64,000 nucleotides of DNA from Chelativorans sp. Marseille-P2723 (GTDB taxonomy: Bacteria; Pseudomonadota; Alphaproteobacteria; Rhizobiales; Rhizobiaceae), in NCBI RefSeq assembly GCF_902809845.1, contig NZ_CADDWI010000007.1:279439-343438 (forward strand), read 5' to 3'. Shown piece after piece: positions 36,901-45,615 of this stretch; the first letter of the stretch is position 1, and each line of letters begins with the position of its first letter. The notes beneath the pieces are model-generated. The model was not told the DNA's origin, made no database searches, and saw nothing but the letters and a program-made list of their open reading frames with translations. Made by a program: the position numbers and the translations under genes.

Positions 36901-37164
36901 GTGGCGCAAGCTGGGGTCGAGGAAGGTTCAGGTTCGAAAGGCGGTAACACCGAGGCGGATTTGTTTTTCCGGCTCGGGATGATGTATGCAAGGGGAAGCG
37001 ATTGCGAGGTCGACCTCGTGGCAGCGCACAAATGGTTAAATATTGCTGCTATCAAGGGTTCGGATCGTGCGGCGATGGTTCGCGCCAAGATTGCATCATC
37101 AATGACAAAGGGCGATATTGCCCGAGCGCTTCGCGAAGCGCGCAAATGGATGACAATGCACTGA
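36901..37164 (+). CDS. small Sel1-repeat-like protein
   Basis: An 87-residue protein starting at GTG 36901. The core FRLGMMYARGSDCEVDLVAA and AHKWLNIAAIKG matches a Sel1-type tetratricopeptide repeat, followed by a second, incomplete helix pair (MVRAKIASSMTKGDIARALREA). Small single-repeat proteins of this kind are common in Hyphomicrobiales, where their partners are unknown. The gene is followed by a clear intrinsic terminator and stands alone. Confidence 0.68.
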   Translation: MAQAGVEEGSGSKGGNTEADLFFRLGMMYARGSDCEVDLVAAHKWLNIAAIKGSDRAAMVRAKIASSMTKGDIARALREARKWMTMH

Positions 37165-37249
37165 GTTTTTCCAGAAGTAGGAGGGCGGCGGCAGTGTAGC
37201 GGACCCGCCAGATGGCTTGGAAAGGTGGATCTGCAGGCCTGTCGAATGG

Positions 37250-37286
37250 CGCCGCGCCGGGCTGAAGAAGCCGGCGCGGCGTTTTT
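37250..37286 (+). terminator. intrinsic terminator of the Sel1-like gene
   Basis: A perfect 11-base inverted repeat, CGCCGCGCCGG (37250-37260) and CCGGCGCGGCG (37271-37281), with a ten-base loop, is followed directly by TTTTT (37282-37286). This is a textbook rho-independent terminator on the plus strand, 86 bases downstream of the Sel1-like gene. Confidence 0.85.
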
Positions 37287-37360
37287 GTGTTCGCAGGGTG
37301 CCGCCTGAATTAAGTTCTAACAGATGTAGGGACCCAATCCGCGCTAGGCTGCACGTCCTA

Positions 37361-38161
37361 TCAATAGAACCCGATGTTGAACCGGCAGATGCCGAGATTC
37401 TTGCAGCCGCTTGGCGGAATGCCAATGCCCTGCATGGCATTGCCGCCGCCGCCGTTGCAATTGCTGTCCTTGCCGGAAATATTGCCCAGCAGATCCCGGA
37501 GCAGGTTGATCAGCTCGTTGCGGATCTTGTCGAAGGTGTTCAGCGAGTTGAATATCCGGTCCAGCAGATTGGACGCTGTCTTTCCGCAGCTTGGCACGCA
37601 AGGGCCTTGCCGATTGCTGGAGGAGGGCGTCTGCTGCGAAGGCACGGCACACGGGGAAGGACGGGAGGGAGCTTCGCCGCAGTTTGAAGGCTTGTCCGTT
37701 TCCCTTCGGGCAAAAACGCCCGTAGCCATGGCGTCCCTTACCTCCTTCTGCATCTCCAATTCAGCCCGGATTGCCCTTTCGACAGCCTGCTTATCCGCGC
37801 AGCTTGCATTCGGGTTCTTGGCCTTCCAGTCGTACAGAAAATCCACATTGTCACGGGAGACCTCCAGAAAAGCCTCTTCGGGAGGAAGGCTGTTCAGGTA
37901 GTTGATGCGCTCGCGGGAATACTTCCGATCATTTAACTGCGCCACATCGGCCTGAGCCTTGTTGTATCTGTCGCGGAGGCCCTTAGCATCTACCTGGTTG
38001 ATTTCCTTCTTTTCTGTGCTCGTCTTGGCCAGGTTCCGACCGTCATGTACGAGTTCGCCCAGATACCGGCTTTGCAGGACGTCGGGCCTTGCCGTGTTAC
38101 CACGCGAGTTTTGAGCGTATGTTTCGGTATGATTGAATTTACTAAAAGCTACAGAATTCAT
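37361..38161 (-). CDS. unrecognised Cys-containing protein
   Basis: A 266-residue protein that I do not recognise. Residues 1-140 are polar and probably helical, with heptad-like stretches (DAKGLRDRYNKAQADVAQLN, QAVERAIRAELEMQKEVRDA). The middle (about 155-190) is rich in Pro, Ser and Cys (CGEAPSRPSPCAVPSQQTP, PCVPSCGK). A helical stretch LLDRIFNSLNTFDKIRNELI follows, and the C-terminus has NCNGGGG plus a closing SGCKNLGICRF. There is no signal peptide or membrane segment. Cysteines total about eight. Both flanks are AT-rich. Coding composition on this strand is more natural than the antisense frame at 37374-37901. It could be a secreted or structural protein, but that is a guess. Confidence 0.6.
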   Translation of the reverse strand: MNSVAFSKFNHTETYAQNSRGNTARPDVLQSRYLGELVHDGRNLAKTSTEKKEINQVDAKGLRDRYNKAQADVAQLNDRKYSRERINYLNSLPPEEAFLEVSRDNVDFLYDWKAKNPNASCADKQAVERAIRAELEMQKEVRDAMATGVFARRETDKPSNCGEAPSRPSPCAVPSQQTPSSSNRQGPCVPSCGKTASNLLDRIFNSLNTFDKIRNELINLLRDLLGNISGKDSNCNGGGGNAMQGIGIPPSGCKNLGICRFNIGFY

Positions 38162-38392
38162 GTTATCGCCATATATTGCCGAGTGCTGTGAAATCTTCGC
38201 AAGGGTTTTCCCTCTGCGCAGCTTAAGCTAGCAATATAGGAAGCAATGATCTTATCGCTTTTTTCTACAGTGGCCGCACAGAGCCGTAAGCGGTTCCGGA
38301 AACACGTGCGAAGTTTCAAGAATATACCCGCCTCGCAAGCTAGCCAAACGGGTTCGCTATAGAACGAGCAGCATTAACCATTTCGGTATCCT

Positions 38393-40351
38393 TTAAGTTT
38401 CCGACGCCACAAATCTTACAAGCATCGTACCATCATTCACCTGAGCGCCCTCTGCCGCAATTTCAGCAATGACGCCATCATGGGGAGCAGTGATGGTGTG
38501 CTCCATCTTCATGGCCTCAAGAACCAGAAGAGGCTGGCCCTTTCGTACACCGTCGCCTGCTGACGCCCGCACGACCTTCACAAGGCCCGGCATGGGCGCA
38601 AGCAATCCGTTACCCCCGCCAACATTTTCGGTGAGTGCCAGTGGGTCGTGCAGCTGGAAGGTGTGTGCCTCCGCGCCTTCGAACACGGTCAGATGTCCCG
38701 GCCAGGCCACAATCCGCCATTCCGGGTCATCAACGGAAAGCACGAAAGTCTCGCCTTCCGGCGCCTCCAAATGCACCGAAAACTGACCACCACCTTGCCC
38801 GGTAATTGCATAGGTGAGCGCCTTTTCACCATAATGGAGTGTTTGCTTCTGTGTCAGCGGATGAAAGTGCGTGTAGCCGGAAAAGCTGTCGAAGGGGTCG
38901 GATGCCCGCGGTTTCCACCGGGCACCGGAGGCGGCAAGGGCGGCTGCCGCGCTGGCACGCGTGCTTGGCTCTGACTTCGCGGTCAGCACCGCTTGCCGTC
39001 TGGCAATTAGGTCAGTGTCGAGCTTAGCTGATACAAAATCCGGGTCTTGTGCTAGCCTGGAAAGAAAGGTTGTATTGACCGTCGCGCCAGCGATCTCGGT
39101 CTTTGCCAGCGCCTTGCCCAACCCCTCAAGGGCGGCGTCGCGGCTTTCCCCATGGGTGATGATCTTGGCGATCAAGGGATCATAATAGGGCTGGATTTCA
39201 TCGCCTTGCCTGACGCCGCTGTCGATCCGCAACGCGGTGCCAGCCGCTTCCTGAGGAAAGCGCAAATGGTAAAGCTTGCCCGTAGCCGGAAGGAAGTCGC
39301 GGGCCGGGTCCTCCGCATAGATGCGCGCCTCCACGGCATGACCGGAAAGAGCTATGGCGTCCTGCTCAAGGGGCAGGGCTTCGCCGGCCGCTATCCGCAA
39401 CTGCCATTCCACGAGATCGAGGCCGGTCACCATTTCGGTGACGGGATGCTCGACCTGGAGCCGGGTGTTCATCTCCATGAACCAGAAACGGTCCGGCCGA
39501 AGTCCCTTGGATGCATCCACGATGAACTCGACAGTACCCGCGCCCACATAGCCGATCGCCTGGGCGGCCCGTATAGCGGCGTTCGTCATGGCGGCGCGCA
39601 TGGCGGCGGTCATGCCTGGAGCAGGCGCTTCCTCGATCACTTTCTGGTGCCGCCGCTGTGCGGAACAATCGCGCTCGAACAGGTGAATGACATTGCCATA
39701 CCGGTCGCCAAATATCTGGACCTCGATGTGGCGGGGGTTCTTGATCAGTTTTTCCACGATGACACGGGAATCGCCGAAGGACGCCCTGGCCTCGCGTTTA
39801 GCGGCGGCGAGTGCCTCGGCGAACTCGTCCGGATGGTCAATGCGGCGCATTCCCTTGCCACCGCCGCCCGCCCGCGCCTTGACAAGCACTGGATAGCCGA
39901 TTTCGCGGGCTTTGGTGGCCAGCACGACGAGTTCCTGCGCTTCATCATGGTAGCCCGGCACCACAGGAACGCCGGCCCTTTCCATGAGCTGCTTTGCGGC
40001 ATCTTTGAGCCCCATTGCGCGGATGGCTGGAACTGTCGGCCCGATAAAGACAAGCCCGGCTTTTTCAACCGCTTCCACGAAATCGGGGTTCTCTGCCAGG
40101 AATCCGTAACCGGGGTGAATGGCTTCTGCCCCCGTCGCCTTGGCAGCAGCGATGATGCGCTCCCCGTTCAGGTAGCTCTCGGCAGCGGAAGGCGGGCCTA
40201 TATGCACCGCCTCATCCGCCCCCGCGCCATGGAGTGCGTCCCGGTCAGCATCCGAATAGACTGCTACGGTGGAAATGCCCATCCGCGCGGCCGTGCGCAT
40301 GATTCTGACAGCGATCTCCCCGCGATTGGCAACCAGTATCTTCTTGAACAT
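38393..40351 (-). CDS. mccA: methylcrotonyl-CoA carboxylase, biotin-containing alpha subunit
   Basis: A 652-residue acyl-CoA carboxylase alpha subunit. The biotin carboxylase domain begins MFKKILVANRGEIAVRIMRT; the ATP-grasp region has KARAGGGGKGMRRI and FMEMNTRLQVEHPVTE. The C-terminal biotinyl domain carries the biotinylation site in LEAMKMEHT. Family members act on acetyl-, propionyl-, geranyl- or methylcrotonyl-CoA. The carboxyltransferase and isovaleryl-CoA dehydrogenase genes upstream on the same strand point to 3-methylcrotonyl-CoA in leucine breakdown. The start is ATG 40351; a GTG two codons earlier is less likely. The alpha gene is split from the beta gene by a reversed DUF922 gene. 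Confidence 0.88.
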   Translation of the reverse strand: MFKKILVANRGEIAVRIMRTAARMGISTVAVYSDADRDALHGAGADEAVHIGPPSAAESYLNGERIIAAAKATGAEAIHPGYGFLAENPDFVEAVEKAGLVFIGPTVPAIRAMGLKDAAKQLMERAGVPVVPGYHDEAQELVVLATKAREIGYPVLVKARAGGGGKGMRRIDHPDEFAEALAAAKREARASFGDSRVIVEKLIKNPRHIEVQIFGDRYGNVIHLFERDCSAQRRHQKVIEEAPAPGMTAAMRAAMTNAAIRAAQAIGYVGAGTVEFIVDASKGLRPDRFWFMEMNTRLQVEHPVTEMVTGLDLVEWQLRIAAGEALPLEQDAIALSGHAVEARIYAEDPARDFLPATGKLYHLRFPQEAAGTALRIDSGVRQGDEIQPYYDPLIAKIITHGESRDAALEGLGKALAKTEIAGATVNTTFLSRLAQDPDFVSAKLDTDLIARRQAVLTAKSEPSTRASAAAALAASGARWKPRASDPFDSFSGYTHFHPLTQKQTLHYGEKALTYAITGQGGGQFSVHLEAPEGETFVLSVDDPEWRIVAWPGHLTVFEGAEAHTFQLHDPLALTENVGGGNGLLAPMPGLVKVVRASAGDGVRKGQPLLVLEAMKMEHTITAPHDGVIAEIAAEGAQVNDGTMLVRFVASET

Positions 40352-40502
40352 CCGCACCCCGATTAGCGAGCATCGTCGAGTGATTTGCCGATCTATAGCT
40401 TATGGAACAGGCACACGTCACGCAGGTGTGGAAAGGCCGGCGGTTGCAAGCCTGAAAGGTTTTCCATACGCCAATGATGCGGGCAGCAGGTAAAGGCAGT
40501 AG

Positions 40503-41114
40503 ATGAAAGCTTTGTCGCGTATGGTGATCGCGCTTCTTTGCACCATTCCAGGCGCGGCCTGCGCCGATTGGATGCCGGTTGAAAAGGTCGTGACCTATGC
40601 CGTCTCAGGAAGAACGGGGATCCAGCTTTACCGTTCGATTGGCGTGAACGGGCCAAAGGTAGCGAATGGCCGCGCCATCGCCTATACGGATTTCCGTCTC
40701 ACCTGGAAGCGGGACTACCAGCCGCGGGATGGTGGGTGCATGCTGGCGTCAGCACGGCCGAACCTGGTCATAACCTACAGGCTGCCGAAAGTTTCCGGCA
40801 CGCTTCCTGCCAAGACGCGGCGGCTTTGGGAGAGCTTCATTGCCGGAGTTGAGGCGCATGAACGGGTGCATGGGCAGATCATTGTCGATGTGGTGCGAAA
40901 GATCCAGGCAGTGTCCGTCGGCCTCGCCGATCGTGACGACCCGGACTGCTCTAAGGTGCGAGCCGAGCTCCAGCGCCGTCTCGTGCCGCTCGTAGCCGAG
41001 CTCAAGGAGCGGAGCCGTCTTTTCGACAGGGAGGAATTGAGCAGTGGCGGAAATGTTCACCGGCTGGTGCTCGGGTTGGTGAATGGAGACAAGGCTTCAC
41101 CCAGTGTCGAATAG
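40503..41114 (+). CDS. DUF922 exported Zn-dependent protease-like protein
   Basis: A 203-residue exported protein with a signal peptide (MKALSRMVIALLCTIPGAACA). It carries the short zinc-protease motif HERVH (HEXXH) near residue 120 in AGVEAHERVHGQIIVDVV, which is the signature of the DUF922 family. The upstream domain has segments such as VVTYAVSGRTGIQLYRSIG and FRLTWKRDY. The role is unknown, possibly envelope maintenance. The gene is transcribed against the leucine-degradation genes that flank it and is therefore probably an independent insertion into that gene group. Confidence 0.78.
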   Translation: MKALSRMVIALLCTIPGAACADWMPVEKVVTYAVSGRTGIQLYRSIGVNGPKVANGRAIAYTDFRLTWKRDYQPRDGGCMLASARPNLVITYRLPKVSGTLPAKTRRLWESFIAGVEAHERVHGQIIVDVVRKIQAVSVGLADRDDPDCSKVRAELQRRLVPLVAELKERSRLFDREELSSGGNVHRLVLGLVNGDKASPSVE

Positions 41115-41186
41115 CTGTTCGATGAACAGTCGCAAGGCCCTGTTTCCGGTTGCCGGAATGTGGCCGGCGTTTCCTTGCTGCGTAAG

Positions 41187-42794
41187 TCACATCCTGAACA
41201 CACCGAAGCGTGTCGGCTCCACCGGAGCGTTGAGCGCCGCAGAGAGGGATAGCGCAAGGACCTGCCGCGTTTTCGCCGGGTCTATGATTCCATCGTCCCA
41301 AAGGCGGGCCGAGGAATAGAGGGGGTGCCCCTCGCGCTCGTATTTTTCGAGGATCGGCTTCTTGAATTCGGCCTCTTCCTCCTCCGTCCAGGCGCCACCC
41401 CTTCGCTCTATGCCCTCACGCTTGACAATGGATAGGACAGTGGCGGCCTGCTCGCCACCCATCACCGAAATGCGAGCGTTGGGCCACATCCACAGAAAAC
41501 GCGGGGAATAGGCGCGTCCGCACATGCCGTAATTTCCTGCACCAAAGGAGCCGCCGATGATGATTGTAAGTTTGGGCACTCGCGCGGTGGCAACGGCAGT
41601 CACCAGTTTCGCGCCATCCTTTGCAATGCCGCCAGCCTCATACTTTTTGCCTACCATGAAGCCGGTTATGTTCTGCAGGAAGACAAGCGGTATGCCGCGC
41701 TGGCAGCACAGCTCGATGAAATGCGCTCCTTTGAGGGCCGATTCTGAGAAAAGGACGCCATTGTTGGCGAGAATGCCGATAGGCATTCCATGAAGGCGGG
41801 CAAAGCCGGTGATGAGCGTGGTGCCATAGTTCTGCTTGAACTCGTCGAGCTCAGACCCGTCCACAATACGTGCGATCACCTCGCGCACGTCATAAGGCTG
41901 GCGGACATCAGCAGGAATGATGCCATAAATTTCCTGCGGATCGTATAGTGGCGGGGCAGGGTCCTGAAGGTCGAGGCCAATGGTCTTCCGCCGATTCAGA
42001 TTCTTGACGATACGCCGGACAATGGCAAGCGCATGCTCGTCGTCCACTGCATAATGATCGGCCACGCCGGAAAGGCGTGTGTGGACTTCGGCGCCACCCA
42101 GTTCCGCCGCTGTTACCACCTCTCCGGTGGCGGCTTTAACGAGGGGAGGGCCGCCCAGGAAGATGGTGGCATTATCTTTCACCATCACCGTCTCGTCCGA
42201 CATGGCGGGGACATAGGCTCCGCCCGCCGTGCACGAACCCATGACGCAGGCGATCTGCGGGATGCCTGCCGCCGACATGTTCGCCTGGTTGTAAAAGATG
42301 CGTCCGAAATGATCGCGGTCCGGAAAGACCTCATCCTGATTGGGAAGGTTGGCGCCTCCCGAATCCACCAGATAGATGCAAGGGAGGCGGTTCTCCAATG
42401 CGATCTCCTGCGCGCGCAAATGCTTCTTCACCGTGAGCGGGTAATAGGTGCCCCCTTTCACCGTAGCATCGTTGACGACCACCATCACCTCGCGCCCCTC
42501 CACGCGGCCGATGCCTGCAATGAGGCCCGCCGAGGCTATATCGCCGTCATACATATCCCAGGCGGCAAACTGTCCAATCTCCAGAAAGGGAGCGCCGGTA
42601 TCCAGAAGGCGAGCCAAGCGATCGCGCGGCAGCAGCTTGCCGCGCGAGACATGGCGTGTGCGGGCCTCCTCCGGGCCACCCCGCTCGACCAGTGCCGCCT
42701 TCTCCGCAATGTCGGCCACCAGAGCCCTCATCCGCGCATCATTCGTTCGGAAAAGATCTCCCGAGGTGGAAATTTCAGAGCGGATGACAGTCAT
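41187..42794 (-). CDS. mccB: methylcrotonyl-CoA carboxylase, carboxyltransferase beta subunit
   Basis: A 535-residue carboxyltransferase that moves the carboxyl group from biotin to 3-methylcrotonyl-CoA. The N-terminal crotonase-like half has [20 protein letters not shown] and [37 protein letters not shown] forms an oxyanion-type loop. The second half has [20 protein letters not shown] and [20 protein letters not shown], both typical of MccB and related acyl-CoA carboxylases. The start is ATG 42794 behind GAGGAAAAC; a ten-codon extension lacks a site. It follows the isovaleryl-CoA dehydrogenase gene by about 120 bases. Confidence 0.9.
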   Translation of the reverse strand: MTVIRSEISTSGDLFRTNDARMRALVADIAEKAALVERGGPEEARTRHVSRGKLLPRDRLARLLDTGAPFLEIGQFAAWDMYDGDIASAGLIAGIGRVEGREVMVVVNDATVKGGTYYPLTVKKHLRAQEIALENRLPCIYLVDSGGANLPNQDEVFPDRDHFGRIFYNQANMSAAGIPQIACVMGSCTAGGAYVPAMSDETVMVKDNATIFLGGPPLVKAATGEVVTAAELGGAEVHTRLSGVADHYAVDDEHALAIVRRIVKNLNRRKTIGLDLQDPAPPLYDPQEIYGIIPADVRQPYDVREVIARIVDGSELDEFKQNYGTTLITGFARLHGMPIGILANNGVLFSESALKGAHFIELCCQRGIPLVFLQNITGFMVGKKYEAGGIAKDGAKLVTAVATARVPKLTIIIGGSFGAGNYGMCGRAYSPRFLWMWPNARISVMGGEQAATVLSIVKREGIERRGGAWTEEEEAEFKKPILEKYEREGHPLYSSARLWDDGIIDPAKTRQVLALSLSAALNAPVEPTRFGVFRM

Positions 42795-42912
42795 GTTTTC
42801 CTCAGAAAATTTGGACGGCTTCAAAATATATGCTCGGGCGATCCCCGTGCGGGTCGCGTCTTGCGCGCTGCCGCTGTTGTATCGCAGATAGGTGTCCTCG
42901 TTCTTCCGCCAT

Positions 42913-44076
42913 TTAATGCGTTTGGTCCATCAGTTCCCGCCCGATCAGCCAGCGCCTGATCTCGCTCGTCCCGGCACCGATCTCGTAGAGTTTAGCATCA
43001 CGCAAGAGGCGTCCGGCGGGAAAGTCGTTAATATATCCGTTGGCGCCGAGGAGCTGAATTGCATCCAGCGCTAGACGGGTGGCTCCTTCCGCCGCGTAGA
43101 GGATGCATCCGGCAGCATCCTTCCGGGTGGTTTCGCCGCGGTCACAGGCGGCTGCCACCGCATACACATAGGCGCGAGCGGCGTTCAGCGTGGTGTACAT
43201 GTCCGCAAGTTTGCCCTGGACAAGCTGGAAGTTGCCGATCCGTTGGCCGAACTGCCGGCGCTCCCGTACATACGGCACGGCGACATCCATGCACGCTGCC
43301 ATTATACCGATCGGGCCGCCGGCCAGCACGACCCGCTCATAGTCGAGGCCGGACATCAGCACTTCAACGCCATTACCTTCCTCGCCCAGCACATTCTCAA
43401 CGGATATTTCGACATTCTCGAAGACGAGTTCGCCAGTGTTGGAGCCGCGCATGCCGAGCTTGTCGAGCTTCTGGGCAACGGCGAAGCCTTCCATCCCCGC
43501 CTCCACGATAAAGGCGGTTAACCCGTGGCGCCCGGCAGTGGCATCCGTCTTGGCATAGACGATGAGAGTGTCGGCGTCAGGCCCGTTGGTGATCCACATC
43601 TTCGAACCATTGAGCACATAACGGTCGTTCTTCTTAAGGGCGCTCAGCCGCATGGAAACAACGTCGGAGCCGGCTTCGCTCTCCGACATGGCAAGTGCGC
43701 CGACCGCTTCGCCTGAAAGCAGGGAAGGAAGATACCTCGCCTTTTGCGCGCTTGTTCCCCAACGACTGATCTGATTGACACAGAGATTGGAGTGGGCGCC
43801 ATATGACAGGCCGACGGATGCGGAGGCTCGTGAAATCTCCTCCATCGCCACCACATGGGCAAGATAGCCCATTCCGGCACCGCCATGCTCGGGGTCCGCT
43901 GTCACGCCGAGAAGCCCCAGTGCGCCCATCTCTTTCCACAAATGTTGAGGGAAATCATTGTCGCGGTCGATCGCCGCTGCAAGCGGTGCAATCCGGTCTT
44001 GGGCAAACCGGTGGGTGAGTTCGCGCAGCGCCTCAACTTCCTCTCCAAGGCCGAATTTCAGGGTCTGCGTATACAT
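42913..44076 (-). CDS. ivd: isovaleryl-CoA dehydrogenase
   Basis: A 387-residue FAD acyl-CoA dehydrogenase that turns isovaleryl-CoA into 3-methylcrotonyl-CoA, the substrate of the carboxylase next door. Visible features: the N-terminal helical part, the segment [18 protein letters not shown] at the FAD/substrate site, [34 protein letters not shown] and the C-terminal [20 protein letters not shown] with [18 protein letters not shown]. The catalytic Glu in this subgroup lies in the SGLDYER region. The start at ATG 44076 is preceded by GGAGGG. It begins 13 bases after the stop of the TetR regulator gene, consistent with one operon. Confidence 0.9.
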   Translation of the reverse strand: MYTQTLKFGLGEEVEALRELTHRFAQDRIAPLAAAIDRDNDFPQHLWKEMGALGLLGVTADPEHGGAGMGYLAHVVAMEEISRASASVGLSYGAHSNLCVNQISRWGTSAQKARYLPSLLSGEAVGALAMSESEAGSDVVSMRLSALKKNDRYVLNGSKMWITNGPDADTLIVYAKTDATAGRHGLTAFIVEAGMEGFAVAQKLDKLGMRGSNTGELVFENVEISVENVLGEEGNGVEVLMSGLDYERVVLAGGPIGIMAACMDVAVPYVRERRQFGQRIGNFQLVQGKLADMYTTLNAARAYVYAVAAACDRGETTRKDAAGCILYAAEGATRLALDAIQLLGANGYINDFPAGRLLRDAKLYEIGAGTSEIRRWLIGRELMDQTH

Positions 44077-44089
44077 GCTTCCCTCCGAC

Positions 44090-44686
44090 TCAGCTCGTTG
44101 CGCCAACGAGGCGCAGGGTCATCCTGTGATAGGTAGCTGCGACTTCTTCCACGGAAAGGCGCTTGTCCGGCCGGAACCACACGATCACGCCTGTAACCAT
44201 CTGAATGATCGCCATCGCGGTAAGCGCAATATCGTCTACGCGAAAGCAGTTCGACGCGGCGCCATCGCGCAGGATTTGCCGCAACTCCTTTTCATAACCG
44301 TTTCTCAGGCGCAGGATGTTGGTAAGCCTTTCCGGAGAAAGGCTGCGAAGCTCCATATTGCTCACCTGCGTGGAATGCCTGCGCGACGCGTGGAAGCGGA
44401 TGTGGTTCTCTACAAACGCCATTAGCTGCGCGACGGGGTCGCTTCCTGCCGGTCGGCTGGTCTGCCAGGACGCAGTCAAAGCCTCCATATGGGACCGCAT
44501 CAGCGAGTAGAGCAGATCCTGCTTGGTGGGGAAGTAGCGATAGACTGTTGCTGGCTGAATGCCGACTTCGGCGGCGAGCTGTCGCATGGACATGGCCTCG
44601 TAGCCATGACTGGCGATCAGTTTCAGCGCAGTCACACATATCGCCCGTTTGGTTTTCGCGCCATCTGAGCCAATGGTTCGCGCCAT
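44090..44686 (-). CDS. TetR-family regulator of the leucine-degradation genes
   Basis: A 198-residue TetR-type regulator. The N-terminal helix-turn-helix (about residues 10-60) reads [40 protein letters not shown] and [13 protein letters not shown]. The C-terminal domain (about 80-190) is a helical ligand- and dimer-forming module ([20 protein letters not shown]). It is the first gene of the ivd-mcc group and likely represses it, inducible by an acyl-CoA intermediate. A perfect palindrome lies 31 bases upstream of its start. The effector is unknown. Confidence 0.82.
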   Translation of the reverse strand: MARTIGSDGAKTKRAICVTALKLIASHGYEAMSMRQLAAEVGIQPATVYRYFPTKQDLLYSLMRSHMEALTASWQTSRPAGSDPVAQLMAFVENHIRFHASRRHSTQVSNMELRSLSPERLTNILRLRNGYEKELRQILRDGAASNCFRVDDIALTAMAIIQMVTGVIVWFRPDKRLSVEEVAATYHRMTLRLVGATS

Positions 44687-44716
44687 GGCTTTCGCTCCTC
44701 CTTCTTTTAATTAAGG

Positions 44717-44726
44717 AACGATCGTT
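44717..44726. promoter_or_regulatory. candidate TetR operator palindrome
   Basis: A perfect ten-base palindrome AACGATCGTT sits in the 115-base gap between the divergent TetR gene (start 44686) and a small hypothetical gene (start 44802). The flanks are AT-rich, as in a promoter. TetR regulators commonly autorepress from such sites, so this is the likely operator of the adjacent regulator. Binding is inferred from position. Confidence 0.45.
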
Positions 44727-44801
44727 TAATTATTGCAATAGGGGATGTTGGAACAACTGGAAGGGATCGCAGTTTACGCGGCGCGCATAGGAGGTAGGTT
44801 C

Positions 44802-45041
44802 ATGACAGCACTGACAAGAGAAGGCGTTCAGCGCATTCTTGGACCCGTGGACAACACGCTTCTAGCCGAGATTGCCGCTACCGGTGCCAACGAGCGCGAA
44901 CTTGCGGAGGCTCATGCCTGGCTGGTGAACGACGATGCGCTGGTCAACGAATTTCGGCCTCTGCCCACGGGAAGGATCGCGGAACTTGTCGATCTCCTGC
45001 AACGTTACTCCGGCGCAGGCGGCGAAGAGGACATGGACTGA
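44802..45041 (+). CDS. small conserved hypothetical protein
   Basis: A 79-residue acidic protein (MTALTREGVQRILGPVDNTL ...) with predicted helices and no signal peptide or cysteine. I place the start at ATG 44802 because it follows a near-perfect AGGAGGT site. A frame from 44745 would add 19 residues. Small proteins of this kind occur in rhizobia without assigned function. It is divergent from the TetR regulator gene and may share its operator region. Confidence 0.6.
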   Translation: MTALTREGVQRILGPVDNTLLAEIAATGANERELAEAHAWLVNDDALVNEFRPLPTGRIAELVDLLQRYSGAGGEEDMD

Positions 45042-45615
45042 CCACCTCTCGCTCCATCGGTTGCCGCATGACCGGCATTTTAGACAAAGGGGAAGGCATG
45101 GCACCTTCCTGGATACGCAGGGTAATCTACAACATTGTCGCCGACGATCTGGCAGGCTATGCGTCTTTTACTAGGCCTTCCTGAAGATGAAGGTGATCTA
45201 CCAGAGCAACTGGCATGTCTTGCTCGTTCCAGTGACGCCCCGGCCGGAATCGGGGATTATTGCGTGCTCCAACGAACTCTTATGCCCGGGAGCGGCTGTC
45301 CACCGTGTGCAGGGGCGATTTCACTTTCGTCGTGGAGGTACTCGCTCGCCTTCAAGCAAGCTGAGGCGATGGAAGCCATCCTGGAGGCGGCGAACGATCT
45401 GGTCTACGGACAGCGGCGGCGGTTGCTGCAAAATCCGGCAGGAAGGAATCCTCGATGTTTCCTCGCCGCCTCCGCTATTACCACCTAAATCACCATTTTT
45501 TGAGCAACGTCGTGCAAGAAGATTGTGGGCGGTCTACTTGATGACTTGACCTTGCTTGCCAACCAAGTCGAATCGACTGAGCGCGGTGAGTCGCGCTCCA
45601 CAAAGGGGCATTATT
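45042..45615 (+). other. 574-base region with coding remnant but no intact gene
   Basis: No intact gene is evident. A 27-residue frame begins at ATG 45098 (MAPSWIRRVIYNIVADDLAG) and stops at 45181. Protein-like fragments continue in three different frames from 45187 to about 45480 (listed separately). The last 120 bases form the leader of the purine permease gene. I found no riboswitch-like structure there. Confidence 0.4.
45187..45480 (+). pseudogene. possible decayed small gene, three frames
   Basis: Three consecutive pieces read like parts of one small protein, but in different frames. The first is MKVIYQSNWHVLLVPVTPRP (frame of 45187). The second, from about 45275 in the next frame, is SYARERLSTVCRGDFTFVVE continuing VLARLQAS. 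The third, from about 45358 in another frame, is KQAEAMEAILEAANDLVYGQ. Each ends in a stop where the next begins, which suggests two frameshifts in an old gene. No named family is recognised and chance cannot be excluded. Confidence 0.3.

Noticed and set aside
39152..40366. 404-residue plus-strand frame opposite mccA
   Set aside because: It is a shadow of the biotin carboxylase gene and shows no domain.
45490..45615. Purine riboswitch upstream of the permease gene
   Set aside because: I found no conserved purine-aptamer core or three-way junction in the leader.
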